Positions 25,914 to 35,135 are shown, numbered from the stretch's first letter. The stretch: 54,269 bases of DNA from an uncultured beta proteobacterium (GCA_903873485.1 CAIQOO010000092.1:1-54269), one strand, 5' to 3'. Notes: generated by a model not told the origin, from the sequence alone. Numbers and translations: made by a program.

Positions 25914-27754
25914 TATTTATTTCCAGAATCGGTGGTGTGCGCTTTGACGCGGGCAGTTTCTCGTTCATAGGCATCCAGAAATGAACGACCAAATATGCTC
26001 TGAAAGTCATCCTCTGCTTCACGCCGTATCTTGGAATATTGTGCAAGATATATCTCCCATAGTTTGGTTTTCCGAATAGAGGGGAGAAGACTTTCAAGAA
26101 ATGACTGTTCTGCCAAGCGTTTTTCAAGAAGTGCAGGGTCAAATCGACCAAGAACCTCCGTCAAAGCGGCTCTTGTTCCTGCAATCACGCCGATTTCATG
26201 GGCACGAAGATCGTCAAAAGCATCACGCATCGCCTCATCAGGACGCATAAAACCAGGCATTTTCTTACCCAGCATTTGCTGCAACGCCGTCTCGGCATTT
26301 GGCAAAAACTTGAGGGGGTTATTGGATTGGGCCGATATGATCGTCACACTTGCCTGCACCTCAAGCTTGGTCGCAGCTCTGGCCGCCAGCATATCAATCG
26401 CACCTGCAGTGGCCGTTCTTAATAAACTGCCAATCACAGTCATCATTTCAGGTGTCAGCCCACCTGGCAAGGCGCTGGCAGGAAGGCCTGTGCCCTTCAG
26501 GAATCCTTCGGTCAGTGCATCAGGGCTTGCAGCCGACCCAGTGCCAGGCGATGCATTGCCGCCCATTGATCCATGATTTTGTGCCATGGTCATGGATGCA
26601 TTGGAAAAAATTGCGCGCGGAGGCTGGTAAGCACCACCGACTTCAGGCAAATCATCGCGAACCGGCGGGCGTACTGAGCCACCGGCATCAGACGAAGACA
26701 CACCAAACATCATCATTGGATCACTGCTTTCAGATGGCAATGCCAGACTATCGAGTGAAGTTGCCCGGTACAAGTCAGCCGACGAACCACTGTTGGTCAA
26801 ATTCCCGAGCGCCGAGTCACTGCCGGATGAGAACAGGGCATCAATCGACGGCTCGTTGGTGACAATGTTGGCAGCAGTTTGAGATGGTCCGGTACCCAGC
26901 ATCTGCGCCAAGGGGTCTGCAGAATTTCGTGCGGTCTGGGACGGTAGCTCAAACGGGTTGAAGTCTTCTGGAATGATGCTCATCGGCGAGCGTTCAGGAA
27001 ACGCATTCAGGTTCGAATCAACCGACATGGAAGGCTCGATTCGAGGTGAGTACGGTTTAAAAGGATCTACGCCTGCGTCCATATCCGGCGGCAAAGCCCG
27101 CCCTGGAGAAGATGGCTCGCCCAAGCCGAGAAGGTCTGCAAACGGATCCGCCTCCATGGGCAGATGGGTTATTGCCGCCGGAGCCTGAAGGAATTCCGGA
27201 GTGGCGCTCTGCGCAGGTTTGTCCTCTTTTTTTGGGGTGACCGGGTCCGGGTCAGCAAAGAGATCGGCGAAGGGATCTTCACTTTCTTTTGCCGGGGTTA
27301 CAACGAGAGGTGCCTGCATCGAGGCAGTCTGTCGCACTGCAGCCCCTATTTTGGCCAGCAACAAAGGGTCGGCAGGAGTGGCCAGGATGGTGGGCTGGGA
27401 ATGCAGATTCGCCGCATCACTTGCGGCGTCCGGCTCTGCTGCCCGCACTTTCAAAATGTAGGGGCCAATTTCAATCAAGTCTGCCGCTGAAATTGCCGCT
27501 TTGCTGCCACACTTCAACAATTTGGTGCCGATACTGACAGGCAGAGTCGTGCTGGTATTGGTCAGGGTTGCCACACCGTCTGGAAAAGTCACAGAAGCAT
27601 GCAGGCGCGAAACCCTTCGGTGCTTGTCCTGCAACACCAGCGTGTTGCCTTCGTCACGACCAATTGTTCCACCCAAGCCTTCGAACCTGCAGCTCCGCCC
27701 TGTTGCAAGCGGGGTTGCATCCATCGACAGCAGATCCAGCGTGATTTCAGGCAT
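25913..27754 (-). CDS. tagH: T6SS FHA-domain scaffold TagH (Fha)
   Basis: 613 aa. Residues 1-100 are a forkhead-associated domain with the phosphothreonine-binding features TIGRDEGNTLVLQD and HRRVSRLHASV. A long Pro/Ser/Asp-rich disordered middle (about 120-400) follows. The C-terminal TagH domain has LLRTATAGAIDMLAARAATK, NPLKFLPNAETALQQMLG and EIGVIAGTRAALTEVLGRF. The phosphorylated protein is the switch for T6SS assembly in systems with PpkA and PppA. GAGGT precedes the ATG; it lies 39 bp after the lipoprotein gene. Confidence 0.93.
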   Translation of the reverse strand: MPEITLDLLSMDATPLATGRSCRFEGLGGTIGRDEGNTLVLQDKHRRVSRLHASVTFPDGVATLTNTSTTLPVSIGTKLLKCGSKAAISAADLIEIGPYILKVRAAEPDAASDAANLHSQPTILATPADPLLLAKIGAAVRQTASMQAPLVVTPAKESEDPFADLFADPDPVTPKKEDKPAQSATPEFLQAPAAITHLPMEADPFADLLGLGEPSSPGRALPPDMDAGVDPFKPYSPRIEPSMSVDSNLNAFPERSPMSIIPEDFNPFELPSQTARNSADPLAQMLGTGPSQTAANIVTNEPSIDALFSSGSDSALGNLTNSGSSADLYRATSLDSLALPSESSDPMMMFGVSSSDAGGSVRPPVRDDLPEVGGAYQPPRAIFSNASMTMAQNHGSMGGNASPGTGSAASPDALTEGFLKGTGLPASALPGGLTPEMMTVIGSLLRTATAGAIDMLAARAATKLEVQASVTIISAQSNNPLKFLPNAETALQQMLGKKMPGFMRPDEAMRDAFDDLRAHEIGVIAGTRAALTEVLGRFDPALLEKRLAEQSFLESLLPSIRKTKLWEIYLAQYSKIRREAEDDFQSIFGRSFLDAYERETARVKAHTTDSGNK

Positions 27755-27793
27755 GAGACCTCATTTCGATAATAAGGAAACAAAACATATTGG

Positions 27794-28276
27794 CTATTTA
27801 ACTTGCGTGGCTTTGCGCGCGCGCTCAAATTGCGGCCCCCATACGGGGTGGCCTTGCTCGGCGGGGGCCAGGTCAAATTGGGCATCCAGTTGGAAAGCCT
27901 TTTCAAATGTCTTCCGGCACGCCACGACCGCACGTGTCAGGCATTGCGCAAACGCCAGTGTCTTGATGGCTTTGATACGCCCGGATTTATCAAGCGATGT
28001 TTCTGTGGTCAACGGCGAGAGCTGCTTCATGGCAAGGTTGTATTCACCACGCTCAAAACTGGCCAGCGCCATAGTCAGATTTTTTTCACTTGCACTTGGT
28101 TCAGCCGGGACGACCACGGCAGGAGGCTCCGGCAAAGCCGGCTGCGTGGGGGGGGGCGTCACGGTCACACCGGCAGGCGGGTAAGCTGGTTTAGGTTTCA
28201 CTTGATCGGTAGTAGCACAACCCGCAAAAACCGCACCGGCAACAACCACCAAAGACAATCGAGTTAGCACATTCAT
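27794..28276 (-). CDS. tssQ: TssQ-like T6SS-associated lipoprotein
   Basis: 160 aa. A lipoprotein signal peptide ends in the lipobox VFAGC (MNVLTRLSLVVVAGAVFAGC), followed by a Pro-rich linker (PPAGVTVTPPPTQPALPEPP). A helical TPR-like domain comes next, with MALASFERGEYNLAMKQLSP and FAQCLTRAVVACRKTFEKAF. It resembles the TssQ lipoproteins found beside fha genes in Burkholderiales T6SS loci. It is not the beta-sandwich TssJ. GGAGATTTTG before the ATG at 28276 decides the start over 28315. It may anchor the complex to the outer membrane or link it to the kinases. No tssJ is present in the window. Confidence 0.75.
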   Translation of the reverse strand: MNVLTRLSLVVVAGAVFAGCATTDQVKPKPAYPPAGVTVTPPPTQPALPEPPAVVVPAEPSASEKNLTMALASFERGEYNLAMKQLSPLTTETSLDKSGRIKAIKTLAFAQCLTRAVVACRKTFEKAFQLDAQFDLAPAEQGHPVWGPQFERARKATQVK

Positions 28277-28298
28277 CAAAATCTCCATAAAAAAGTTC

Positions 28299-30137
28299 TT
28301 ATCTGGGAAAGGCATGCCTGACCACCACCGTTTTTCCAGCGATCACGGTTACTTTACGCCTCGCAGATGGCACAGCAGGATTCTGGATTTCAATGTCGTG
28401 ACTCCCAGGCGGCAGATTGATAGCCAGAACCGGTGGCACTGTTCCCCTGGGTTGACCATCAACCAATACGTTACCCCAGCCACCAATAACTTCGATTCGA
28501 ACCACACCAGTCTTTGGTGCTGCCATGGCGCTGGCAGGGGCAGCAGCAGGCAACGCGACGGAGGATGCCAATGACAATTGCGGTGCAACTGCTTCAACGG
28601 GTGTTTCCACAGCGGCAACCGGCGCTGGCACCATGACGGCTTCACTGGCAGGCAAAGTGGCAGCGATTGGCGGCGCAACTTCGGCAGGGGCCGCAGGCGG
28701 CGGCGAAGTGCTGGGTGCCTGTGCTGATGCCGCCACAGTGCTCTCTGGTGTGCTCTGATTCAACACACCCGAGAAGAACACAGCCGCACCCACCAACACC
28801 AATAAGACTGCAGTCATGGCAAGCCATAAAACAGCCGGAGGCTTCTTCGCCAACACCAGGGGTTTGGTATCGGGTGCCTTCGGCGGCTTGACTTCGCGCA
28901 CCTTCGGTTGTGGATCTGTCTTGGTGCCTGTGGCGACAGGAACACCGCCCGGCACTGGTGACGCAGCAGAATTGATGAGATCATCAATCGAAGCGACTTG
29001 GACCGGACTGGCCGGATGAACCCGCGAAGTCACCAGAGTTGCATCAGGGTCAAAACGAGGCATGTCGGCGACCTTTGCCGGTGTCTGCTCCTGACCGGCC
29101 TTGATGGCTGCGGCCAACTCCGTCAATGCACGGCGCTCAGGGGAGGCTGCATCCATGATCATGGTGGCCTGAAAGTCGGGTTCTGCCGCAGCAGTCGTCA
29201 TGGGCGCATGCATCACGGTGGACACCACCGGGGTGGTTATCCAGCCAAGTGCCGCACGCAGTTCATCAACATTTTGATACCGGTTTTCCGGCAATACCGC
29301 CAAACACTTCATGACAACATTGCACAATCGTTGCGAAAATGCGCCCTCAACAATGATGTCTGCAACCGGCTTGAGCGGGTCACTCATCATGCGGGAAATT
29401 GCCTGAACCGGGACTTTTCCTGTCATCAAATGGTAGAGCAAGCCGCCAACCGCGTAAATATCCGTCCATGCACCTTGCGGCATCGAGCCATCATCGTAGT
29501 ACTGCTCTATGGGCGCATATCCCGGCTTTAGAACTGTCGTCAATGCCTGGGTCATCCCGCTGATGATTCTCCGTGCCGCGCCAAAATCCATCAACACCGA
29601 TTTGCCATTGGGCAGCACCAGGATATTGTCCGGGGCGATATCGCGATGAAAGCACCTTTCGTTGTGCAGTTCTTTGAGCGCCAGCAAAATCGGATCGAGT
29701 GTTTCACACAGCCATTGCTCCGTGATTTGCTGGCGCGATGTGCGCAAGGTCTCGCGCAAAGTCACGCCACGGTAATAACGCATGGCCATGTAAGCCGTGC
29801 CATTGGCTTCCCAGAAGCGAAACACCTCAACCAGTCCGGGGTGAGAAAACTTCGCCAGCATCCGGGCTTCATTGATGAAACTGGTGAGACCGGCAGTAAA
29901 GGTCTTGCGGTGCTCCTCGGATTTGACTTGCACGCTGCCATCAGCACCTCGCTGGGCAAAGGCTGAAGGCAGATACTCCTTGATGGCCACAATCCGTTCA
30001 AGGCTTGAATCATGGGCACTGTAAACAATGCCAAAACCACCTTCGCCGATGACACCGGTGATTTCAAATTCAGCCACCTTCGTCCCCACCGGAAGTGAAC
30101 TGGAAGCTGTTTTCAGCACCGAGCTTGATGTAGTCAT
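28299..30137 (-). CDS. ppkA: Membrane Ser/Thr protein kinase of the T6SS (PpkA-like), copy 1
   Basis: 612 aa. Residues 1-290 are a Hanks-type kinase: glycine loop VIGEGGFGIVYSAHD, lysine in IVAIKEYLP, catalytic loop CFHRDIAPDN and metal-binding DFGAARR. A juxtamembrane linker, one helix (LWLAMTAVLLVLVGAAVFF) and a Pro/Ala-rich periplasmic linker follow. The C-terminal PEGA-like domain (VLVDGQPRGTVPP, INLPPGSHDIEIQNP) could contact the cell wall or envelope. It should phosphorylate TagH on threonine, opposed by PppA. It is paralogous to the next gene upstream. The start follows GGAAATCGAT. Confidence 0.92.
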   Translation of the reverse strand: MTTSSSVLKTASSSLPVGTKVAEFEITGVIGEGGFGIVYSAHDSSLERIVAIKEYLPSAFAQRGADGSVQVKSEEHRKTFTAGLTSFINEARMLAKFSHPGLVEVFRFWEANGTAYMAMRYYRGVTLRETLRTSRQQITEQWLCETLDPILLALKELHNERCFHRDIAPDNILVLPNGKSVLMDFGAARRIISGMTQALTTVLKPGYAPIEQYYDDGSMPQGAWTDIYAVGGLLYHLMTGKVPVQAISRMMSDPLKPVADIIVEGAFSQRLCNVVMKCLAVLPENRYQNVDELRAALGWITTPVVSTVMHAPMTTAAAEPDFQATMIMDAASPERRALTELAAAIKAGQEQTPAKVADMPRFDPDATLVTSRVHPASPVQVASIDDLINSAASPVPGGVPVATGTKTDPQPKVREVKPPKAPDTKPLVLAKKPPAVLWLAMTAVLLVLVGAAVFFSGVLNQSTPESTVAASAQAPSTSPPPAAPAEVAPPIAATLPASEAVMVPAPVAAVETPVEAVAPQLSLASSVALPAAAPASAMAAPKTGVVRIEVIGGWGNVLVDGQPRGTVPPVLAINLPPGSHDIEIQNPAVPSARRKVTVIAGKTVVVRHAFPR

Positions 30138-30174
30138 ATCGATTTCCGGGTTCAGGTTCTTGAGGTTGCTGGGA

Positions 30175-31773
30175 CTATTTGAAGGTATGCGAAATTGTCA
30201 CCGGAGAATTTGCTGTCACTTCAATGGTTTGCACATGTGTCGGGGCATCTGGCTTGGCTATTTCGATGGTGTGGGTACCAACATCGAGTTCGACCTGCCG
30301 CAATTGGCTGGGGTTGGAGATGCCACGGGTGACCCCATCAATCACCACGGTGCCCCAAGGGCTGATGTTCAACTTGAGCACCCCGGATGCTGGAGTCACT
30401 GTTGGTGGAGAAGTTGCTGGCTGGGCAACAGAAGCTGCTAAAGGCCGCGCCGGTGCGATTCCGGCACTGGCGTTCAAAGCGGGTGTCTGAATTGGTGCTG
30501 GTATCTTCACGGCAACAACCGGATCGGAGGTTCGCGTCAACAGATAAACGGCAATCACCACCACACCAAGCCCCACTGTTACTAGCGGCACCTTGAGGTC
30601 TTTTTTGGCAACGGTTTCAGGCAAATGTGCCGGCTTCTCACCACGCGTCGACATGTTCAGAATCGGATCAATCGGATCAATCGGAATGTCGGCAACTTCA
30701 ACTTTGGTTTCGCTCAATCCCATGTGTGCAGCTTTGGCCGCAACAACATTTGCAGGACCAGCGGGTGCCGTAACCGGACTTTCAGAACCTGCCAGCAATG
30801 CTGGATCGCCTCCTCCGGCGGACTGGCGCGCATAAGCCGCACTTGGCAAGGTCATGACCCGGGTCGGTCTGGCGGTATTCCACCCCAACATGTCGCTGAG
30901 CTCGTGAACATTTTGCAGACGATCTTCCAGACGAACCGCCATGGCCTTGGAAACCGCATTAGAAAAAGTCATGGAGAACCGGTCCCCAACCAACGCATGA
31001 ACCGATGGCAAGGGGTCGGTCAAAAGGCGCGAAACAGCCTGGATTGGGGGCTTGCCGGTGGCCAAATGGTACAGGACACCGCCGAGCGCATACACATCGG
31101 TCCAAGGCCCCTGCTTCATCGTCCCATCGTCAACATACTGCTCGATTGGTGCATAACCTGGCTTCAAAACGGTCGTCAAGGCCTGCGTGCCATCGCCAAT
31201 GATGCGTCGTGCCGAGCCAAAATCAAGCAACACCGGTTTTCCATCGGATAGCATGATGTTGTCGGGTGCGATATCGCGGTGATAGACCTGCTCGCGGTGC
31301 AGCATCTCAAGTGCGTCAAAGATGGGTGCCATGGTCTGGGCGATGGTTTCTTCGTCAAAAACCATGTCGCCCCGCGCCAGATGCTGCCTTAAAGTCTCCC
31401 CGGTGTAATAACGCATTGCCATGTAGGCGGTGCCGTTGCCCTCCCAGAAACGATAAACCTCCACCAGGGCGGGATGCGAAAACCTGGCCAGCATTTTGGC
31501 TTCGTTGATAAAGCTGCGCAGACCCGCTTCATAGGTTGCCCGATGGTTGGCGGCCCGCACCGCCACACTTAGCCCGTCCACTCGTCCGGCAAACGACGAG
31601 GGCATGAACTCCTTGACGGCCACAGGGCGGTCAAGATTGACATCTTTGGCGAGATAGACAATCCCGAAACCACCCTCGCCCACCAGTCCAATGATTTCAA
31701 AATCGGCAACGATGGTGCCAACTGGCAGGCAATTGGCATGAGCAGCCAACAATTTTGATGACGGAGTTGACAC
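30175..31773 (-). CDS. Membrane Ser/Thr protein kinase of the T6SS, copy 2
   Basis: 532 aa with the same plan as copy 1: kinase (LVGEGGFGIVYLAKD, PVAVKEFMP, VYHRDIAPDN, LLDFGSARRI), linker, one membrane helix (VTVGLGVVVIAVYLLT) and a PEGA-like periplasmic domain (VVIDGVTRGISNPSQ, DVGTHTIEIAKPDAP). Both copies share the TQALTTVLKPGYAPIEQY segment almost unchanged, while linkers and periplasmic parts differ, so a tandem duplication with divergence in the sensing half is likely. All catalytic residues are kept. It uses a GTG start after GAAGG. It heads the T6SS operon, 66 bp downstream of the MORN gene. Confidence 0.9.
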   Translation of the reverse strand: MSTPSSKLLAAHANCLPVGTIVADFEIIGLVGEGGFGIVYLAKDVNLDRPVAVKEFMPSSFAGRVDGLSVAVRAANHRATYEAGLRSFINEAKMLARFSHPALVEVYRFWEGNGTAYMAMRYYTGETLRQHLARGDMVFDEETIAQTMAPIFDALEMLHREQVYHRDIAPDNIMLSDGKPVLLDFGSARRIIGDGTQALTTVLKPGYAPIEQYVDDGTMKQGPWTDVYALGGVLYHLATGKPPIQAVSRLLTDPLPSVHALVGDRFSMTFSNAVSKAMAVRLEDRLQNVHELSDMLGWNTARPTRVMTLPSAAYARQSAGGGDPALLAGSESPVTAPAGPANVVAAKAAHMGLSETKVEVADIPIDPIDPILNMSTRGEKPAHLPETVAKKDLKVPLVTVGLGVVVIAVYLLTRTSDPVVAVKIPAPIQTPALNASAGIAPARPLAASVAQPATSPPTVTPASGVLKLNISPWGTVVIDGVTRGISNPSQLRQVELDVGTHTIEIAKPDAPTHVQTIEVTANSPVTISHTFK

Positions 31774-31839
31774 TGTGGCCCTTCAGATATTCATTTCGCC
31801 AAAAGATAACAGCAAATAAGTCATTGAGCAGAAGTCTTG

Positions 31840-33699
31840 TTAAAACTGCAGCCCGACTTCGGTTTTTGATTTCGACTGGGTGCTGCCGACCATACGCTTT
31901 CTAAACGCATCCAAAGCGGCAGCCTTGCCGTCGGCAAAAAGCTTGGCCGGTGCATCCCTGTCATTGGGCAACTGGGTCACGCTGGTTACCCCTAATTTAA
32001 CCGACTGGCGCGCCACATTGATTTCGAGAATTTTTCCCTTGACTTCAAATTCATAAACCACGTTTTGACAGTTGCCACCGGAAACCGCAACACAATGTGA
32101 ATAATCTTGGTGGTAGGCCACCAACAGTCCAATCAGGGCTTTGGCCTGTTCCTGCCGATCAGCTTGCTCGCGCGCAATTTTGCGTTCATTTTCCTCAAAC
32201 GCCGCAATTTTCTGGCGCGCCAATGCGTGGCGGCCGCATTCATCTTCAGGAAATGCGTCCATGAATTTTTTCAGCGCTACAGCACTGCGCGCCGCGTTGT
32301 AAGCCCGTGAACACAAAGTCGCTTTGGAGACCGGCACCGTCGGAGTTGGTGCAGTAACGCTGGCCGGGGACTCTGCGGTCGCTGCTGCGGCTTCTGCTGC
32401 TGGCGGAATGTAAAACGTCATCACGCCACTGGCGGTCGGTCGGCCAGCATCAAAATCACCCTCGAACTTGTCGCCAGAACCCCAGGTGTACAGGCCCTTT
32501 CCCTGCGGAATTCCGTTGCGTACGGCACCGGTGTAACTGTCGCCTGAAGCAAACTTGATGTTGCCCAAGCCGGTGGCCTGGTCGTTCACCCAGGCACCTT
32601 CATAGCTGCCGCCGTCTGGAAAACGCATCAAGCCCTGGCCTTCCTTGCGATCAACGCGCCAATCGCCTTCATAGCGTTGCCCGTCTTTCCATTGGGCAAC
32701 ACCCTTGCCATTGCGTTTTCCTTGTAGCCACGAACCGGTATAGCTATCCCCGTTGCGATGCGTCAAGGTGCCGGTGCCAGATTGCTCGCCGGCTTCGAAC
32801 TGACCCTCATAGACATCACCGTTCAAGAATTTGAATACCCCTGGGCCAGATGGCCGGTCATTGGCCCAACTGCCGTTGTATTCGGTCTTGTCGGCATAGA
32901 CCATGCGTCCTTTGCCGACACGTTTGCCAGCCACAAAACTCCCGATATAGCGGTCCCCGGTGGCGGAAGTCCACTCGCCTTCGCCATCGGGTTGATCATC
33001 GCGCCAGTTGCCGGTGTAGCGCTGGCCATTCGCCCAAACATAAGTGCCAAGCCCTATCTTGCGGCCCAGTTCCAGTCGCCCCTCAAACAAGCGTCCGTCA
33101 AAAAATTCAACTCGCCCGTCACCCGAAATCTGCAACGCATTTTTATCAAGCACAAAGTTGCCTTTGTAAATCGCATCCTCGGCCCGGATTTCGACATTGA
33201 CTTTTGGCCCGGGCATGCTCAAGGCAGCCGGAACCGGCACCACAGCAGCAGCCGGAACCGGAACCGGCACCACAGCAGCAGCCGGAACCGGCACCACAGC
33301 AGCAGCAGCCGGCACCGCTGGCCGGGCCTGACGAAGCTGGTACAAATCGGCATGCTCGCGCAACAGGCCCGGCGCCACTTCGTCGTTACAGCGGTCACCG
33401 CTACAGTCACGCATTTGATCCTGCCGGGTCAGCCGTCCTTCAGTGAACTGCCCCCGCACAATATAGCGAAGCTTGCCCTCGCCAAAAGCCAGCAAGTTCC
33501 CGACACCCGTCGCCTTGCCAGCCACGCAGTCACCAGTCCAGGTGACAGACAGTTGCTCAAGCGACGCAATATCCGACACTAGGCAAGAACTCCTGATGTC
33601 TTTTGCTGTAGTCATGGTTTGCGCCTTCACGGACAGCGCCCCACTCAGGAGCAGAACACTGACAAAAACCAAATAACCGTAACATTTCCAAACATTCAT
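31840..33699 (-). CDS. Exported MORN-repeat protein upstream of the T6SS kinases
   Basis: 619 aa. A signal peptide (YGYLVFVSVLLLSGALSVKA) precedes a Cys-containing region, then a Val/Pro/Ala low-complexity linker (about 130-160) encoded by tandem DNA repeats. At least ten MORN repeats of about 23 residues follow (YTGNWRDDQPDGEGEW, YIGSFVAGKRVGKGRM, YNGSWANDRPSGPGVF, YEGQFEAGEQSGTGTL), up to about residue 410. The C-terminal 190 residues are a separate domain with LARQKIAAFEENERKIAREQ. Bacterial MORN proteins form extended beta sheets that bind lipid or peptidoglycan surfaces. Direction and nearness suggest a T6SS accessory role, but this is unproven. ATG 33699 is preferred to TTG 33705. Confidence 0.8.
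   Translation of the reverse strand: MNVWKCYGYLVFVSVLLLSGALSVKAQTMTTAKDIRSSCLVSDIASLEQLSVTWTGDCVAGKATGVGNLLAFGEGKLRYIVRGQFTEGRLTRQDQMRDCSGDRCNDEVAPGLLREHADLYQLRQARPAVPAAAAVVPVPAAAVVPVPVPAAAVVPVPAALSMPGPKVNVEIRAEDAIYKGNFVLDKNALQISGDGRVEFFDGRLFEGRLELGRKIGLGTYVWANGQRYTGNWRDDQPDGEGEWTSATGDRYIGSFVAGKRVGKGRMVYADKTEYNGSWANDRPSGPGVFKFLNGDVYEGQFEAGEQSGTGTLTHRNGDSYTGSWLQGKRNGKGVAQWKDGQRYEGDWRVDRKEGQGLMRFPDGGSYEGAWVNDQATGLGNIKFASGDSYTGAVRNGIPQGKGLYTWGSGDKFEGDFDAGRPTASGVMTFYIPPAAEAAAATAESPASVTAPTPTVPVSKATLCSRAYNAARSAVALKKFMDAFPEDECGRHALARQKIAAFEENERKIAREQADRQEQAKALIGLLVAYHQDYSHCVAVSGGNCQNVVYEFEVKGKILEINVARQSVKLGVTSVTQLPNDRDAPAKLFADGKAAALDAFRKRMVGSTQSKSKTEVGLQF
33228..33312. repeat. Tandem repeat in the MORN-protein gene (24-30 bp units)
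   Basis: Units of CCGGAACCGGCACCACAGCA with a short AGCAG tail recur three times: 24, 30 and 24 bp, the middle one carrying an extra GGAACC. They are followed by a partial unit. They encode the Val/Pro/Ala linker of the MORN protein. All length steps are multiples of three, so copy-number change would keep the frame. Confidence 0.8.
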
Positions 33700-33892
33700 A
33701 CTCAACCAAGGTGCTGTAAAAAAGGCAAACCGTTGACCGTCAATGACGGCTGCCGCTCTGCCCCGCGCTGATTGCCGCCCAGAATTGAACGACTGCCGCA
33801 GCTATGTGCATGGATTCTTACATAAATGCCGGCAGCGAGAAGCACGCATTCTGTGCCTCGGGCGAAAGTTCCGGCCCGCTTGCCTGGCCCGC

Positions 33893-35119
33893 TTATTTCA
33901 CCAATTGATTGAGTTGAATGATCGGCAGCAGCACCGCCAGCACAATCAGCATCACTACCATGCCCATCGCCACGATCAGCAGCGGCTCGAGCAGGGTGGC
34001 GAGCTGCATGGCGCGGCGCTGCACCTCGGTGCCAAGCTGTTTGGCAGCGCGCGCCAGCATCACCGGCAACTGGCCGGTTTGCTCGCCGAGCCGGGCAAAC
34101 ATGGCCAGCAGCGGCGGAAAGCGTTTTTTTTGCGCCAGCGCCGAGTGCAGCGGCGCGCCTTCGCGCACCAGCACCAAAGCGTCTTGGGCATCGGAGCGTA
34201 GTGCCCGGTTCGACAGGGTCTCGGCTGCGGCCTGCAAGGCTTTCAAGATGGGCACACCGGCACCCGACAGCATCGCCAGGGTGCTGGCAAAACGCGCCGC
34301 GTTGTAGCTGCGTGACAGTCGGCCGACAATTGGCAGGCTCAGCCAGGCGGCATCAAATTTTTCATGAAATTGGGCGTTGGCCAGCGCCAGTCTTGCACCG
34401 ATAGCTCCAAAAATAATAGCAAGCAACAGCAACCAGCCATAACTGCGCAGAAAGCTGCTCAAGCCAATCATCAGAATAGTGAGCAGCGGCAACGCCCGTT
34501 TGCTGCTGGCAAACACGCTGGCAACTTGCGGCACCACATAGGTGACCAGGAACAGCACAATCACCACGGCCACCAGCGACACAATGGCCGGGTACAGCGC
34601 CGCACCGATCAGCTTGGACTGAAGTGCCTGCTGTTCCTCCAGGTCATCGGCCAGCCGCTCCAGCACCAGCCCGAGGTTGCCGCTTTGCTCGCCAGCCCCA
34701 ATCACCGCCACAAAAATCCGCGAGAACTCGCGCGGATGCTGCGACAGTGCCCGGGCAAACGGCGCGCCGCCATTGACCTCGGCGCGCAGGGTTGCGACCA
34801 ATTCGCGCTCGGGAGCTTTTTCGGCCTCATCGGAAAGGGAAGTGAGGGCGCGCTCCAGCGGCAAGCCCGATGCCACCAAACCGGCCAACTGGCGCGTCCA
34901 GATCGCCAGCGCCGTCGGACCAAACACCCGCTTGCCTCGGCGCAGGCCGCCTCGGCTGCCACTGGCCAGCGCCTCCTGCGCGCTGACGGGATCCACCTTG
35001 AGCGGCACCAGCGCCTGGGCGCGCAACTGCGCGCGTGCGGCTTTGGCCGAATCGGCCTCAATCACCCCCTTGCGGGTGTCGCCTGCGCTGCTGATGGCTT
35101 CGAACGAATAGACCGGCAT
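33893..35119 (-). CDS. gspF: T2SS inner-membrane platform protein GspF
   Basis: 408 aa, the usual GspF length. It starts PVYSFEAISSAGDTRKGVIE, with two T2SSF cytoplasmic domains (RQLAGLVASGLPLERALTSL and RFASTLAMLSGAGVPILKAL) and three membrane helices (IVSLVAVVIVLFLVTYVVPQ; SYGWLLLLAIIFGAIG; IVAMGMVVMLIVLAVLLPII). It connects the ATPase GspE to pseudopilus assembly. The second helix overlaps a degenerate copy of the interspersed repeat (34381-34424). The ATG at 35119 is preferred to the longer frame at 35203, which would run into gspE. Confidence 0.95.
   Translation of the reverse strand: MPVYSFEAISSAGDTRKGVIEADSAKAARAQLRAQALVPLKVDPVSAQEALASGSRGGLRRGKRVFGPTALAIWTRQLAGLVASGLPLERALTSLSDEAEKAPERELVATLRAEVNGGAPFARALSQHPREFSRIFVAVIGAGEQSGNLGLVLERLADDLEEQQALQSKLIGAALYPAIVSLVAVVIVLFLVTYVVPQVASVFASSKRALPLLTILMIGLSSFLRSYGWLLLLAIIFGAIGARLALANAQFHEKFDAAWLSLPIVGRLSRSYNAARFASTLAMLSGAGVPILKALQAAAETLSNRALRSDAQDALVLVREGAPLHSALAQKKRFPPLLAMFARLGEQTGQLPVMLARAAKQLGTEVQRRAMQLATLLEPLLIVAMGMVVMLIVLAVLLPIIQLNQLVK
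34381..34424 (-). repeat. Interspersed repeat, copy B (degenerate, inside gspF)
   Basis: On the minus strand TTGCTATTATTTTTGGAGCT then ATCGGTGCAAGACTGGCGCT. It shares the TGCTAT-N-AGCT-N-CTGGCG spacing with copy C in gspD, and is read in the same frame there. It encodes the AIIFGAIGARLALA segment. The AT-rich codons stand out against the gene. The match is weak and could be chance. Confidence 0.4.
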
Positions 35120-35135
35120 GACTTGTTTTGACCGA

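Noticed and set aside
27794..28276. TssJ assignment for the lipoprotein
   Set aside because: After the lipobox the domain is helical and TPR-like, not the beta-sandwich of TssJ.
33228..33312. Possible CRISPR-like repeats
   Set aside because: The units are contiguous without unique spacers and encode a protein linker; no cas genes are present in the window.
33706..33765. Promoter of the MORN gene (TTGACG-17-TTTACA)
   Set aside because: The -10 box matches poorly and would leave a leader of only about 14 bases; not strong enough to list.
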